From positions 62,001 through 126,000 of the forward strand of contig CAYQQJ010000007.1 of assembly GCA_964419935.1 (NCBI GenBank): 64,000 nt of DNA. Direction: 5' to 3'. Position 1 is the first letter of the stretch. Every line of letters begins with the position of its first letter. A model generated the notes under the pieces. That model was given only the letters and a program-made list of their open reading frames with translations, was not told the origin of the DNA and made no database searches. This document shows, piece after piece, positions 8,689 through 18,171 of the stretch. The DNA is from CAYQQJ01 sp964419935 (GTDB taxonomy: Bacteria; Pseudomonadota; Gammaproteobacteria; Pseudomonadales; Cellvibrionaceae). A program made the position numbers and the translations under genes.

Positions 8689-9822
8689 ATGCCAAAATTG
8701 ATGATGCCAAAACTGAAGTCCCTCTTCTCCCATGTTTCCATTTGTATTCTGGGTTTGACCGCAGCCACTGCGCATGCTGAATCCGAACTACAACTCAACC
8801 TCCCATTTTATTTTTTTGATGGTATACCCATCGATAATAACCCGGGTGTTGGGCTGGGTTACGGCTACCGCTTTGATAACCCGATGGGTGTAGAGCTCGC
8901 CTATAACCATCTGCCTTCCGAGTTGTCTTCTTCCGGTATCGATGCAGATCTGGCCCATTGGCAGTTGAATGGCCTGTATCACTTTGCAACCGATAGCGAC
9001 GTAACGCCATTTGTTTTGCTGGGCGTAGGCAACATGGACGTGGATATTGCCGGTGCTGGCAGTGATGACACCTTGGCGTCTGCATTAGGCTTTGGTGCCA
9101 AATATGATTTCGCAGATAACTGGCGCTTTCGTAGCGATGCGCGTTGGTTTCACACGGACGACGGCTCAGACGACGTTTATGCATTGACCCTCGGCATTGC
9201 CTATGTATTCGGGAAAACAACAAAGTCAGTGCGAACAGAGCGCGCCGTTGCGCCTTCCCAGCCCACACCCACGGATAGCGACGCTGATGGCGTGAATGAT
9301 AATGCTGATCAGTGCTCCGCCACGCCACGTGGTGTCGATGTCGACATGCAAGGCTGTCCGCTGGATAGCGATGACGATGGTGTAGCGGACTATCAGGACC
9401 GCTGTCCCAATACCACAGCACGCGTGCGAGTCGACGCATCGGGTTGTCCAGTAATGCTGGAAGAAACCGTATCGATTGAGCTTGAAGTACACTTCGACAC
9501 CAACAGCGATGAGGTGAAAGCCAGCTATTACCCTGAAATACGCAAAGTGGCAGATTTTCTTGCACAGTACGAAAACACCAACGCAGTCATCGAAGGTCAT
9601 TCCGATGCCCGTGGCGACGCCAGCTATAACAAGCAGCTGTCGCAACGTCGTGCTGATTCCGTGCGAGCGGTTCTGGTTAACCAAATGAACGTCAATGATA
9701 GCCGCGTGCGTGCTGTCGGTTATGGTGAGGAGCGCTTACTGCGCGTAGGTGACCATGATGCTAATCGGCGAGTGGTCGCCGAAATCAGTGCCAGCGTTGA
9801 GAAGCCCGCTACGACGCGTTAG
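8689..9822 (+). CDS. OmpA-family outer membrane protein with Ca-binding type 3 repeats
   Basis: The protein has about 377 residues. A signal peptide ends near AHA (about residue 30). An eight-stranded-type beta-barrel (about 30-185) rich in aromatic strand ends follows. Next are thrombospondin type-3-like repeats (about 200-265) with DSDADGVNDNADQC and DSDDDGVADYQDRCP, which bind calcium in relatives. An OmpA C-terminal peptidoglycan-binding domain (about 270-375) ends the protein with IEGHSDARGDASYNKQLSQRRA. It anchors the outer membrane to the cell wall. The start is uncertain. The first 15 bases of the gene are a tandem duplication, giving ATGs at 8686, 8689, 8701 and 8704; 8689 suits the AAGGAAGG site best. 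Confidence 0.9.
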   Translation: MPKLMMPKLKSLFSHVSICILGLTAATAHAESELQLNLPFYFFDGIPIDNNPGVGLGYGYRFDNPMGVELAYNHLPSELSSSGIDADLAHWQLNGLYHFATDSDVTPFVLLGVGNMDVDIAGAGSDDTLASALGFGAKYDFADNWRFRSDARWFHTDDGSDDVYALTLGIAYVFGKTTKSVRTERAVAPSQPTPTDSDADGVNDNADQCSATPRGVDVDMQGCPLDSDDDGVADYQDRCPNTTARVRVDASGCPVMLEETVSIELEVHFDTNSDEVKASYYPEIRKVADFLAQYENTNAVIEGHSDARGDASYNKQLSQRRADSVRAVLVNQMNVNDSRVRAVGYGEERLLRVGDHDANRRVVAEISASVEKPATTR

Positions 9823-9869
9823 TTCAAAAGTGCTGTAGAAACCACGGACAACAAAGTTGTCAGTGCCCC

Positions 9870-9899
9870 AAAGCCCGCTATGCGGGCTTTGTTGTTTTT
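9870..9899 (+). terminator. rho-independent terminator after the OmpA-like gene
   Basis: A perfect 9-bp stem, AAAGCCCGC (9870-9878) with GCGGGCTTT (9882-9890) around a 3-base loop, is followed by a T-rich run to 9899. It lies 48 bp after the OmpA-like stop codon. The rest of the 374-bp gap before the SDR start holds no gene that can be supported. Confidence 0.85.
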
Positions 9900-10196
9900 G
9901 TTCTGCAGAGCATCGTTATCGGCCTGGGTTCTTTTTTGTTGCCGGCTACCACCTTGAGTAAATTGATGATGGGGCCTGTGGTTGAACCTGTATTGGTGCT
10001 GTCCATAACGATCATGGGCTGCTTCTGTCTTCACGAGTTAGTCCGTCAGCATAACCTGATCTACGTGAAAGGAATCGCGTGTGAGTGATCGCTTGGTCCC
10101 AGAACATCACCTGACTTTTTGCTCCCAATCCTCGGGAATCTCCGCTCGCAGCCACGGTCATATGTGATCCAGACTGTATTTCAAGAGGAACTCCTG

Positions 10197-11132
10197 ATGG
10201 CAGCATTCCGCAAAGAAATTAAAAACTCCGTCATAGTCATATTGGGCGCCTCGAGTGGTTTCGGGCGGGGTGCAGCGTTGAAGCTCGGCAGTGAAGGTGC
10301 CAAAGTTGTGTTGGCTGCGCGCCGGGACAATTTGTTAACGGAACTTGAAAGGGATGTTCACAATGCAGGTGGTGATGCCATTCCCGTTCATTGCGATATC
10401 AGTAACGCAGAGCAAGTGAACGAGGTTGCTCGACAGGCTCTCGAAAAATTCGGTCGCATTGATGTGTGGATTAACAATGTGGGCGTCGGTGCCCTGGGGT
10501 ATTTCTGGGATATTCCCGTGGAAGATCAGGCTCGAGTAATTGACGTCAACCTCAAGGGCTTGATGTATGGCGCTCACGCGGCCTTGCGGCAGTTCCGCAG
10601 TCAAGGTTATGGCGTGCTTGTAAATACCGGGTCCATTGATAGCGAAGTGCCAATCGCGTTTCAAACAACCTACGCTGCGACCAAAGCCGGCGTATTGAGC
10701 ATGAGTCGCTCTATTAATGAGGAGCTGCGTCTGAGCGGTGAAAACGAATCCATTAAAGTCGCCACAATTATGCCTTGGGCTGTAGATACACCTTGGTGGA
10801 CTCATGCAGCGAATTACACGGGGCATCAGCCGCGCATGGCCTCTATGGATGATCCGTCAATCGTGGTCGACGCTATCGTTAAAGCCTGTACTGAGCCCAA
10901 GGAAGAAATGCCGGTTGGGCCAAAAGCACACGCTTCCAATGCATCACATCATCTTTTTGCGGACCTTACTGAGCGGATGTCTGCGAATATCGCCAATCGC
11001 GAAATCAAAAAGGCGGCTCCCCTGTCACCTACCTCAGGCAGCATTTATGAACCCATGCAGGAAGGCGCAGGAATCGAAGGCGGAATCCGCGAGCGGATGA
11101 AACACGAAGATCGGGCTGCGCGGCCGCATTAG
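10197..11132 (+). CDS. short-chain dehydrogenase/reductase (SDR)
   Basis: This is a Rossmann-fold oxidoreductase of about 311 residues. It has the nucleotide-binding motif GASSGFGRG (about residues 17-25), the NNVG segment (about 92-95), a catalytic serine in NTGSIDSE and YAATKAG with the catalytic Tyr and Lys. The C-terminal extension past 250 residues (MASMDDPSIVVDAIVKAC ...) resembles SDRs of the DltE/YqjQ-like group. The substrate is unknown. The ATG at 10197 was chosen because AGAGGAA precedes it, although the frame is open 26 codons further upstream. It ends 26 bp before a large palindrome. Confidence 0.9.
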   Translation: MAAFRKEIKNSVIVILGASSGFGRGAALKLGSEGAKVVLAARRDNLLTELERDVHNAGGDAIPVHCDISNAEQVNEVARQALEKFGRIDVWINNVGVGALGYFWDIPVEDQARVIDVNLKGLMYGAHAALRQFRSQGYGVLVNTGSIDSEVPIAFQTTYAATKAGVLSMSRSINEELRLSGENESIKVATIMPWAVDTPWWTHAANYTGHQPRMASMDDPSIVVDAIVKACTEPKEEMPVGPKAHASNASHHLFADLTERMSANIANREIKKAAPLSPTSGSIYEPMQEGAGIEGGIRERMKHEDRAARPH

Positions 11133-11158
11133 CTATTTTGTCGGCCTCCTTCCTGTCG

Positions 11159-11183
11159 AACTATCCGGAATTTCCGGATAGTT
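11159..11183. other. perfect 25-base palindrome between SDR and small ORF
   Basis: AACTATCCGGAA (11159-11170), a single central T, and TTCCGGATAGTT (11172-11183) form a perfect 12-bp inverted repeat. There is no T run after it, so a simple terminator is less likely. With the minimal loop it would make a cruciform or a protein operator. It lies directly upstream of the 11200 ORF. Confidence 0.6.
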
Positions 11184-11199
11184 GGTTCCGGGAGTGCTA

Positions 11200-11484
11200 T
11201 TGAGGCCGTCGACCAAGCAGCAGGTCTTAGCCAGGCTTATCTTGGTCTATGAGGTAGGTACACTTGCTGCGGCGGAACAGCGAATCAACAAAGACCGGGC
11301 GGACCTGAATGCAGTGCAAAGCGGCCTGCTTTACCCTTCGGTTGACGAGCTACAGTACAGTGTGAGCTATTTGAAATTGAAGCCAGCGCTCAAGCAATAC
11401 TTCACCAACGTCATTGGTGGTGAACCCTTTGAGTTGAGTGAAGCCTTAGAGGCCGATGCGGAAATTATTGTTGCAGATAAATAG
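11200..11484 (+). CDS. hypothetical protein, about 94 residues
   Basis: No family was recognised. The frame could start at TTG 11182, GTG 11194 or TTG 11200. The last is preceded at a usable distance by CGGGAG and is the start given here. The predicted product is soluble and mostly helical, with an acidic C-terminus (FELSEALEADAEIIVADK) and no signal peptide or membrane segment. The lack of an ATG start lowers confidence. It follows the SDR gene and a large palindrome. About 175 bp separate its stop from the 3' end of the GH3 gene on the other strand. Confidence 0.4.
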   Translation: MRPSTKQQVLARLILVYEVGTLAAAEQRINKDRADLNAVQSGLLYPSVDELQYSVSYLKLKPALKQYFTNVIGGEPFELSEALEADAEIIVADK

Positions 11485-11660
11485 CGTCCGAAAGTACATA
11501 TCCTCAAAGGCAGGGATGACACGCGGGCAGCACATGCCAAGCCTAGAATCGGTTTTTTAACGACGATGGTTTCGCTAAAGTTCGGATCTTGGTGCAGCAG
11601 CGGAGCCCGTTGCACCAGCGCCGGTACCAGGCGTTCTGATACCGACACTTTTCACCAGCC

Positions 11661-14321
11661 CTACTGAATACTAACAACCGCCTCGGTGATCTGGTCTGCC
11701 GCAACAAAGCCCGGCTGGCCGCTACCAACCGTGATTTTCACTCTGCCGCTGTAGACTTGGTGATTACCCTGATTGTCGACATAGCGCAATTGATCCGGCG
11801 CAACAGTGAGCGATATTTCTGTTGCCTCGCCATTCGCCAGCGCCGTGCGGGTGTAGGCCACGAGCGCTCGCTGGGGCACGCGGACGGGTGCATCCAGCAT
11901 GGTCAGGTAAACCTGGGTGACTTCCGCCGCGTCCATGGGGCCGTTATTTTTCAGGGTTACCTGCAGGTCCAGACCCTCTCCCGCCGCGATGGATTGGGGT
12001 GCTTGTAGGCCGGTGTAGGTAAAGTCGCTGTAACTCAGGCCGTGGCCGAAGGGGTAGAGCGGCTTGCCCTCGTAGTACTTGTAGGTGCGGTTCTCCATGC
12101 TGTAATCCTTGAACCCGGGTAAGTCCTCCACACCCTGATAGAAGGTGACGGGGAGACGGCCGGACGGGCTGACTTCACCCCAGAGTACGTTGGCCAGGGC
12201 AGTGCCGGTGGCTTCGCCGGGGTAGAAGGCCTGGATTATGGCGTTGAGGTTTTCATCCGCCCAATTCAACGCCATGGCGCTGCCGCTGAAGTTGACCAGG
12301 ACCATCGGCTTGTTCAGTGCTTCCAGGCGCTTCAGAAGGGCCTGCTGCTCCTGTGGCAGATCCAGGCTGGTGCGGTCGCCGTGATCGAAGCCTTCGAGCT
12401 CAACGGACATTTCCTCGCCTTCCAGCAACGGCGAAATGCCGCCCATAAAAAGAATGACATCCGCATCTTGGGCGGCGGCGATGGCTTCCTGCCCCAGATC
12501 GCGGGAGGTATTGACCCAGCTCACTTGAACCTGCGGCTCAAGCGCGTTGTTGCCCCACCAAACACGAGAGAAGATCACTTCAGCTCTGAACGGATATTCT
12601 TCACCGGCTTGCAACGCGATGGACCCTTCAACAACTTGTCCGTCGATGGCGACTTTGGCAATACTGTCAAAGCGGAATTCCCCGCTCTCTTCAGGCACCA
12701 ACACGCCTTCCCACACCACACCGAATTCATCCCAGACGCTGTCGTCGATGGGTGAGCGCTTCCAGAAGAAGTCGATATTGTCGTCGATGCGCTCCATGGA
12801 GGGCTCGGCCGCCATGGTCGGCTTGGCGCCCAGGGTGGTTTCGAGTGTTGCGTCGTAGTAGGCGGCTTTCAGGCCCCGCTGCAATTCGCCCGACTCAGTG
12901 CGATGGAACAATGCACTGGCGGGAATCGGCTGGTAGTGGCCATAGATATCGGCGATCAGTGGTGAGCCGGGGGCATAGAGGACATTGTCAGCGCCGACTT
13001 GCTGCCTGATGCCCTCCAGCGGCGTGATTGGTTTGATCGGATCTCCGTGATAGTTGCCCACCAGAATCGCAGGGTTGGTGGCGTTGGGGCCGATAACAGC
13101 AACTTTTGTCCCTGCCTTCAGCGGCAAAAGTCCGTCGTTTTTCAGCAGCACCAGTGATTGTTCCGCTATTTTCAGGGCCAGTTCCAGGTGTTCCTCGGAA
13201 CCCACGACAGACATGGGTATATCCGTGAAGGGTACCTGGTCCGCCGGATCGAACATGCCCAACTTGAAGCGGGTGCGAAACAGGTTTTCCACCGCGTTAT
13301 CGATCTGCGCTTCAGTCACCATACCGCGCTGGAGGGCGAAGTGCAGGTTGGTGAATGTACTGAGGCGTCCGGTACCGCAATCGAGATCCGTGCCGGTGGT
13401 CAGCGCCCAGGCGGCCGCTGCGGCCGGTGCGCGCACAACATTGTGGGCGGACTCTGCGTAGAAATCGTCGATGGCGCCGCAGTCGGAGACGACGTGACCA
13501 TCAAACCCCCACTTCTCGCGCAGCAGGTCCTGCAGCAAATAGTCATTGCCGCAGGCCGGCTCGCCATTGACGCGGTTATAGGCGCACATGATGGATTCGA
13601 CATCCGCATCTTTCACGGCCATGCGGAAGGCGGGGAGGTAGGTCTCGTGCATATCTTTGCGCAAGGCTTCGTAGTTGTCCGAATGCCGCGATTTCTCTGG
13701 CCCGCTATGCACCGCATAGTGTTTCGCCATGGCGGACGTTTTCAGGTATTTCTCGTCATGGCCTTGCAGGCCGGTTATGAATTCGATTCCGAGAGTGCCG
13801 GTCAGATACGGGTCTTCGCCGTAGGTTTCCTGGCCGCGTCCCCAGCGGGGATCCCGGAAAATATTGACGTTCGGGGACCAGAAGGTGAGACCGGTGTAGC
13901 GAAAGACCACATCATTGTTCGTGAAGTAATGGTGCTTGGCTCGAGCTTCGTCGGAGATCGCCGTCGCCACGTCGTACATTAGAGGCTTGTTGAATGCCGC
14001 CGCCATGCCAATGGCCTGGGGGAACACGGTTGCCTTGCCCGCCCGAGCAACACCGTGCAAGGCCTCATTCCACCAGTTGTACTGGTCGACCCCCAGCCTC
14101 TCGATGGCCGGAGCTTCATTGTAAAGCTGGGAAATTTTCTCCGACAGCGTCATTCGCGACACCAAGTCTTCCACCCGTGTGTCCAGAGACAGCGTGGTAT
14201 CGAGATATGCGGGAACTTCAGATTCGTTAACGGCCTGTTTGTGGGTACAGGCCCCCAGCAGCAGAGCGGTTGCCAGGATCGTAAAGGGCAGAGCGTGCGG
14301 CGACAGTTTCATAAGCTTCAA
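11661..14321 (-). CDS. GH3 beta-glucosidase/beta-xylosidase lipoprotein with PA14 insert
   Basis: This 886-residue secreted glycosidase carries a lipoprotein signal (LLLGAC, lipidated Cys25). The GH3 N-terminal barrel has the nucleophile aspartate in HVVSDCGAIDDFY (Asp280). The segment SIMCAYNRVNGEPACGN is typical of the xylosidase/glucosidase branch. A PA14 domain (about 475-610, with LKAAYYDATLE) is inserted in the second catalytic domain, as in several plant-wall GH3 enzymes. The C-terminus is a fibronectin-like domain (about 790-880). It likely releases terminal xylose or glucose from oligosaccharides at the cell surface or in the periplasm; the exact sugar cannot be read from sequence. 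It stands alone on the minus strand. Confidence 0.93.
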   Translation of the reverse strand: MKLMKLSPHALPFTILATALLLGACTHKQAVNESEVPAYLDTTLSLDTRVEDLVSRMTLSEKISQLYNEAPAIERLGVDQYNWWNEALHGVARAGKATVFPQAIGMAAAFNKPLMYDVATAISDEARAKHHYFTNNDVVFRYTGLTFWSPNVNIFRDPRWGRGQETYGEDPYLTGTLGIEFITGLQGHDEKYLKTSAMAKHYAVHSGPEKSRHSDNYEALRKDMHETYLPAFRMAVKDADVESIMCAYNRVNGEPACGNDYLLQDLLREKWGFDGHVVSDCGAIDDFYAESAHNVVRAPAAAAAWALTTGTDLDCGTGRLSTFTNLHFALQRGMVTEAQIDNAVENLFRTRFKLGMFDPADQVPFTDIPMSVVGSEEHLELALKIAEQSLVLLKNDGLLPLKAGTKVAVIGPNATNPAILVGNYHGDPIKPITPLEGIRQQVGADNVLYAPGSPLIADIYGHYQPIPASALFHRTESGELQRGLKAAYYDATLETTLGAKPTMAAEPSMERIDDNIDFFWKRSPIDDSVWDEFGVVWEGVLVPEESGEFRFDSIAKVAIDGQVVEGSIALQAGEEYPFRAEVIFSRVWWGNNALEPQVQVSWVNTSRDLGQEAIAAAQDADVILFMGGISPLLEGEEMSVELEGFDHGDRTSLDLPQEQQALLKRLEALNKPMVLVNFSGSAMALNWADENLNAIIQAFYPGEATGTALANVLWGEVSPSGRLPVTFYQGVEDLPGFKDYSMENRTYKYYEGKPLYPFGHGLSYSDFTYTGLQAPQSIAAGEGLDLQVTLKNNGPMDAAEVTQVYLTMLDAPVRVPQRALVAYTRTALANGEATEISLTVAPDQLRYVDNQGNHQVYSGRVKITVGSGQPGFVAADQITEAVVSIQ

Positions 14322-14560
14322 CCGTTATTAAGAGGGAAGATTATTGGTTATGAAGACTTATAGTAACATGAAATATAAGTTGGTGACCGCTCGCCTGGTG
14401 GATAGGGCCGCTTGGCCAATGATGACCCGTTTGCTTCTTTCACGGAGCGATTCGGCGTCAGGTGGGGCTGGCCCGAGGCCAACCCAGGAGACGATTCCTG
14501 TGCAGCTAAATTGCCTGCACTGTGCCGCTATTGCGGAGCATTGGTGTAGGTTCAGGTTGC

Positions 14561-15049
14561 TTAGTGACGACCATATTGGTGATGCTCGCCCATGTCCGGT
14601 CGCTTATTGCGCGCGTTTGCCATGGCCATTTTGAATAGCTGGGTCATCCGGTTACTGTCACTGTTCCAGACCTCGGCTTGTTCCACATTGACTTCGATGA
14701 GCCCAATGTTTGGATCAGCTTTGCCTTTCGGAAACCAGGCGCCGACCATGGGATTCCAGAATTTGTCGACCAGCGTCGGGTCCCGGATAACGCGTGCCGT
14801 TCCAGAAACAGAGATATACAGCTGCTTGTGGGTGTCTTGATAACTGAGACAAACATCGTGGGTGTCTTCGATCTCAACCGTTTTCGTGGTGGTGACATCG
14901 GTAAAGAACCAGAGTGTTCCAGCGAACTCGTTCTGCACCTTGTGCATGGGACGCGCATGAATCCGTCCTTGCATCCGGGTGGCCATCATGGCAACCGGGA
15001 TATCTTTCACATAGCTCCACAATTCATCAGCCTGCGTTTGCTCAAGCAT
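14561..15049 (-). CDS. general stress protein 26-like pyridoxamine-phosphate-oxidase-fold protein
   Basis: This 162-residue split-barrel flavin-binding protein resembles the general stress protein 26 family. Recognisable segments are VAMMATRMQGRIHARPMHKV, GTLWFFTDVTTTK and QLYISVSGTARVIRD. Members bind FMN or related cofactors without being true PdxH; the physiological reaction is unknown. The ATG at 15049 was chosen over a start 25 codons upstream because GGAGGAG lies seven bases before it. The 309-bp region upstream holds no gene. It contains a TTGACA hexamer near 15232, but on the plus strand, which faces the YfaZ-like gene. Confidence 0.85.
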   Translation of the reverse strand: MLEQTQADELWSYVKDIPVAMMATRMQGRIHARPMHKVQNEFAGTLWFFTDVTTTKTVEIEDTHDVCLSYQDTHKQLYISVSGTARVIRDPTLVDKFWNPMVGAWFPKGKADPNIGLIEVNVEQAEVWNSDSNRMTQLFKMAMANARNKRPDMGEHHQYGRH

Positions 15050-15358
15050 AGTGCGCTCCTCCGTCGTGTCGGTTGGGGTGTGGCGGCTGAGTGCTTGTTT
15101 CAAAAACAGGAAGGCTTCTACCAACCGGAAGTTTGCGACATAGCATCAGCCGTCGATTCCGTTCTGGTGGCAATTTATGCACCAAGTCATGTTTCGCGGT
15201 TTAGATTGGGGCATCGCACTCAATCCGGGGCTTTGACATACCCCGAGATTCGGGTAGGCTTCCATTCCCCGCCGGTAAGCGGCACCGTTTGATGCAGAAG
15301 CCGGCTTCCAACAGTTACAGGGAGTCTGCTTATAGACACTCCCGATGCGGAGCATTTT

Positions 15359-15925
15359 ATGACCAAGTATGTTGCAGCGCTATTTCTCGCTATTCAGGCC
15401 TTTGCCGTTAATGTCTACGCAGGGTCGGTCGCGGAACTGGCCATCGCGTCAGATATGGCGGCCTTCGATATCACCAGCTGGGAAGAGCCTAGAGGCAAAC
15501 TGTGGAATATCGGCGTTACCCGCAATGATGATGTGGATGCGACTACGGCGTCCATCGCCTTCAATGCGATCGGCCAGCTTGCTGCCGCCAATAATATTCG
15601 CGCCGGCGTTGGCTGGAAGGCCTCCTACCACAATACATTCCAAAGCAGTTACTCATTGGCGGTAGGCGGTTCCTTCCGTTACGAGCCCCAAAATTTGCCC
15701 GGCATAGGCTTTGAGGGGCTGGCTTATCTTGCGCCCGATGTGCTCACCACCAATGACACTGAACAATACCGGGAATTGATGGCGCGGGTAACCTACGCGC
15801 TGCATGCCAATGCAACGGTTTTTGCGGGTTGGACAAACAAAACACTGGACTACAAGAGCATGGCACCGGCAGGCAAGCTAGAAATAGCCGACGGACTGAT
15901 GGCCGGTTTCAGTTTGGCTTTCTAG
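15359..15925 (+). CDS. YfaZ-like outer membrane protein
   Basis: This 188-residue protein has a signal peptide ending near VYAG (residue 21). The rest alternates short amphipathic strands with conserved glycines and aromatic residues, ending in SLAF, as expected for a small outer-membrane beta-barrel. The pattern (AAANNIRAGVGWKASYH, GIGFEGLAYLAPDVL, RVTYALHANATVFAGW) fits the YfaZ family. Function is unknown. A weak GGAG-like site precedes the ATG. It lies about 100 bp before the pectate lyase gene on the same strand, but nothing ties the two. Confidence 0.72.
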   Translation: MTKYVAALFLAIQAFAVNVYAGSVAELAIASDMAAFDITSWEEPRGKLWNIGVTRNDDVDATTASIAFNAIGQLAAANNIRAGVGWKASYHNTFQSSYSLAVGGSFRYEPQNLPGIGFEGLAYLAPDVLTTNDTEQYRELMARVTYALHANATVFAGWTNKTLDYKSMAPAGKLEIADGLMAGFSLAF

Positions 15926-16026
15926 TTCAATGTGTGCAGTTTCAATTTTGGCAGGTTCCCTTCACCTTGAAAGGTGTTCCCGTTACACGGGCAACCCACG
16001 AATAGTACTATCTGGAGAACGCAGTT

Positions 16027-17172
16027 ATGCAGTCACGCTTTCAGGTTTTCGTTGCAGCGATCCCGCTTGTCTTTGGCCTGCTGTGCACACCGGCCACCGC
16101 GGGCACAGAATATGAAGCCATTGATCTCAGTGGATTTGCGGACGTCATCAAACACTGGGATGACCGTACCGCTGAGCAGAACCAAAACCTGTACCCGGCG
16201 AATGAAATACGGGGTATCGCGGACAATCTTCTACTGTTTCAGCGCGACAACGGTGGCTGGCCCACTAACAAGCATCCCCTGCGGATACTCACTGCCGATG
16301 AAACACGGGCGGCCCTGAAACAGAAGGCGGCGACGGATACCAGCTTTGATAATCGCAACATCTATCCGCAAATCGAATATTTGGCTGCGGCGTACAAACA
16401 GACCCAGGACAAACGCTACCTCAACGCCAGCCTTAAGGGACTGGAGTTCATTCTTGAGCATCAGTACGAGAATGGTGGCTTCTCTCATTCCCCACCGCGC
16501 ACTGACGCATACTACGGTCACATAACCTTTGCCGATGAGGTCATGCCGGGTGTGCTCGGCCTTTTGCGTGACGTTGCCAGTGGTACGGCGCCTTTCGATG
16601 TCTTTGACAAGAGCGTACGCAAGCGGGCTGAGAAAGCTTTGCTCAGGGGTGATGCACTGGTGCTGGACCTGCAAGTGCAGCAGTCCGGCAAGCCAACGGT
16701 TTGGGCCGGACAATATGATCGAAAAACCCTGCAGCCCGTGCAGGCGCGTTCGTTCGAGCTCCCTGCCTTGCAGAGTTGGGAAAGTGTCAGTGTGGTGCGT
16801 TACCTGATGAGTATCCCAAATCCTTCGCCTGAAGTTGTTCGGGCCGTAGAAGGCGCTATAGAGTGGTTTAATGCCGTCCAGATTGGCGGCATGAAACTGC
16901 AAAAAATCCAGACCGAGGATATCCGTTTCGACTATCACACCAGCACCTATGATCTGCAGGTTGTTGCGGATCCAGCTGCCCCGGCGTTGTGGGCGCGATT
17001 TTACGAGCTGAACACAAACCAGCCGTTTCTGGCGAATCGCGACGGCAGCAAGGTTTATACACTGGCCGATATAAAACTCGAACGGCGCACGGGTTACAAC
17101 TGGTATGGGAACTGGCCGCAAGAGCTGATTGATAAGGAGTATGTTCTCTGGCGGCAAAGACTCGATCGCTAA
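16027..17172 (+). CDS. secreted pectate lyase, PL10 family
   Basis: This 381-residue protein has a signal peptide (cleavage near ATAG, residue 26), followed by a catalytic domain filling the rest. Family markers in order are LLLFQRDNGGWPTN, TSFDNRNIYPQIEYLA, EHQYENGGFSHSPPR, YGHITFADEVM, VWAGQYDRKTLQPVQARSFELP and WESVSVVRYLM. PL10 enzymes cleave polygalacturonate by beta-elimination with calcium. The block usually written as VW(C/A)QQHD reads VWAGQYD here, so substrate affinity may differ. No carbohydrate-binding module is attached. With the GH3 and chitinase genes it points to plant- or algal-polysaccharide use. Confidence 0.9.
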   Translation: MQSRFQVFVAAIPLVFGLLCTPATAGTEYEAIDLSGFADVIKHWDDRTAEQNQNLYPANEIRGIADNLLLFQRDNGGWPTNKHPLRILTADETRAALKQKAATDTSFDNRNIYPQIEYLAAAYKQTQDKRYLNASLKGLEFILEHQYENGGFSHSPPRTDAYYGHITFADEVMPGVLGLLRDVASGTAPFDVFDKSVRKRAEKALLRGDALVLDLQVQQSGKPTVWAGQYDRKTLQPVQARSFELPALQSWESVSVVRYLMSIPNPSPEVVRAVEGAIEWFNAVQIGGMKLQKIQTEDIRFDYHTSTYDLQVVADPAAPALWARFYELNTNQPFLANRDGSKVYTLADIKLERRTGYNWYGNWPQELIDKEYVLWRQRLDR

Positions 17173-17304
17173 TTCTGAACAGGTGCCGCGTCCGTGGCAG
17201 TTCCAACGTTCATGTTTTTGCGTATGGAAATTGCTTACTATCTATCGCCAAACATTATGTAACGCGTAAAACGCGATACCTGTAACGCAGGATTGGGGGC
17301 GAAT

Positions 17305-17730
17305 ATGAATCTTTTTGCGGCGTACACAGCGGCATTCTGGGGTGTTGGTGCCGCTATCGCAACGCTATTGGTGCAGGGGCTAATCGCCAGCGTCAGCAAA
17401 GCGAAACAACCGGGGGCGGTGCCCGGAAAAATTGACGAGTCTCTCAGTCACGAGTCCTTTGTTTTTCGTGCGCATCGCACCTTCATGAATTCGCTGGAGA
17501 ATATTTCCGCATTTCTTGGCGCTGCTTTTCTGGCGATTCTGACCGAAGCCGAACCCAGGTGGACCGGGATCTTTATCTGGGTTTTTGTTATTGCGCGTGT
17601 GGCTCACATGGCTCTCTATTATGTGATTGCCACCGAGAAGAATCCGAGCCCGCGCAGCTACTTTTTTCTGCTAGGGTTTTTGGCGACGTTTTCTCTGCTG
17701 TGCTTGGCGGCGGTTACGTTGATTCAGTAG
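17305..17730 (+). CDS. MAPEG family membrane protein
   Basis: This 141-residue protein with four hydrophobic helices matches the MAPEG family (eicosanoid and glutathione metabolism-type membrane proteins). The core segment HRTFMNSLENISAFLGAAFLA is characteristic, with a conserved Glu-Asn, followed by RVAHMALYYV. Bacterial members are poorly characterised and some have glutathione transferase or peroxidase activity. The ATG at 17305 was preferred over a TTG four codons upstream because GGGGGCG precedes it. Confidence 0.88.
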   Translation: MNLFAAYTAAFWGVGAAIATLLVQGLIASVSKAKQPGAVPGKIDESLSHESFVFRAHRTFMNSLENISAFLGAAFLAILTEAEPRWTGIFIWVFVIARVAHMALYYVIATEKNPSPRSYFFLLGFLATFSLLCLAAVTLIQ

Positions 17731-18171
17731 TGACTGGCTTTTGAAGGTAAACTTCCCGTCGATACATAAGCTAGCTGCTATGTATTGAATCGTATTTTCT
17801 CGTCCGGTATTGATCAATTAAATTATTTCTTTAATCCCATTATCAGAAAATGGCGTATTGCTGTGCGTGGGATTTGTAAAAAATACATTCATGTCTTAAG
17901 TTCACATGTTAAACAAATTGTAAAAATTTCTATTTGCTTCAATAATTTTTAAGACGGCGGTCACGTAAATTGTTGGAACGCTCGACCTCTGCCGCAGTCA
18001 TATCAACGTGACAATAAAGATGGCATCTTTCTGGAGAGTGGGCAGTGCGAGCGCGGCTACGAGGTTCCAGTTACATTTTCTATTGGCGGTTCCTCGGCTT
18101 GTAAATCCACTCGGTCAGCTCCACGACAAGATGTCTTTCACCCATATGACGCGAATCATGAAGGACTCATT
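17731..18171. other. AT-rich intergenic region before the FG-GAP lipoprotein
   Basis: This 441-bp stretch carries no gene that can be supported. A hairpin with ATACATA (17762-17768) and TATGTAT (17779-17785) lies 30 bp after the MAPEG stop and encloses AGCTAGCT. From about 17800 to 17950 the DNA is strongly AT-rich and probably contains the promoter of the following gene. No riboswitch consensus was recognised. Confidence 0.5.

Noticed and set aside
14344..14634. ORF between the GH3 gene and the stress protein gene
   Set aside because: No ribosome site, composition unlike coding DNA, and it overlaps the well-supported gene on the opposite strand.
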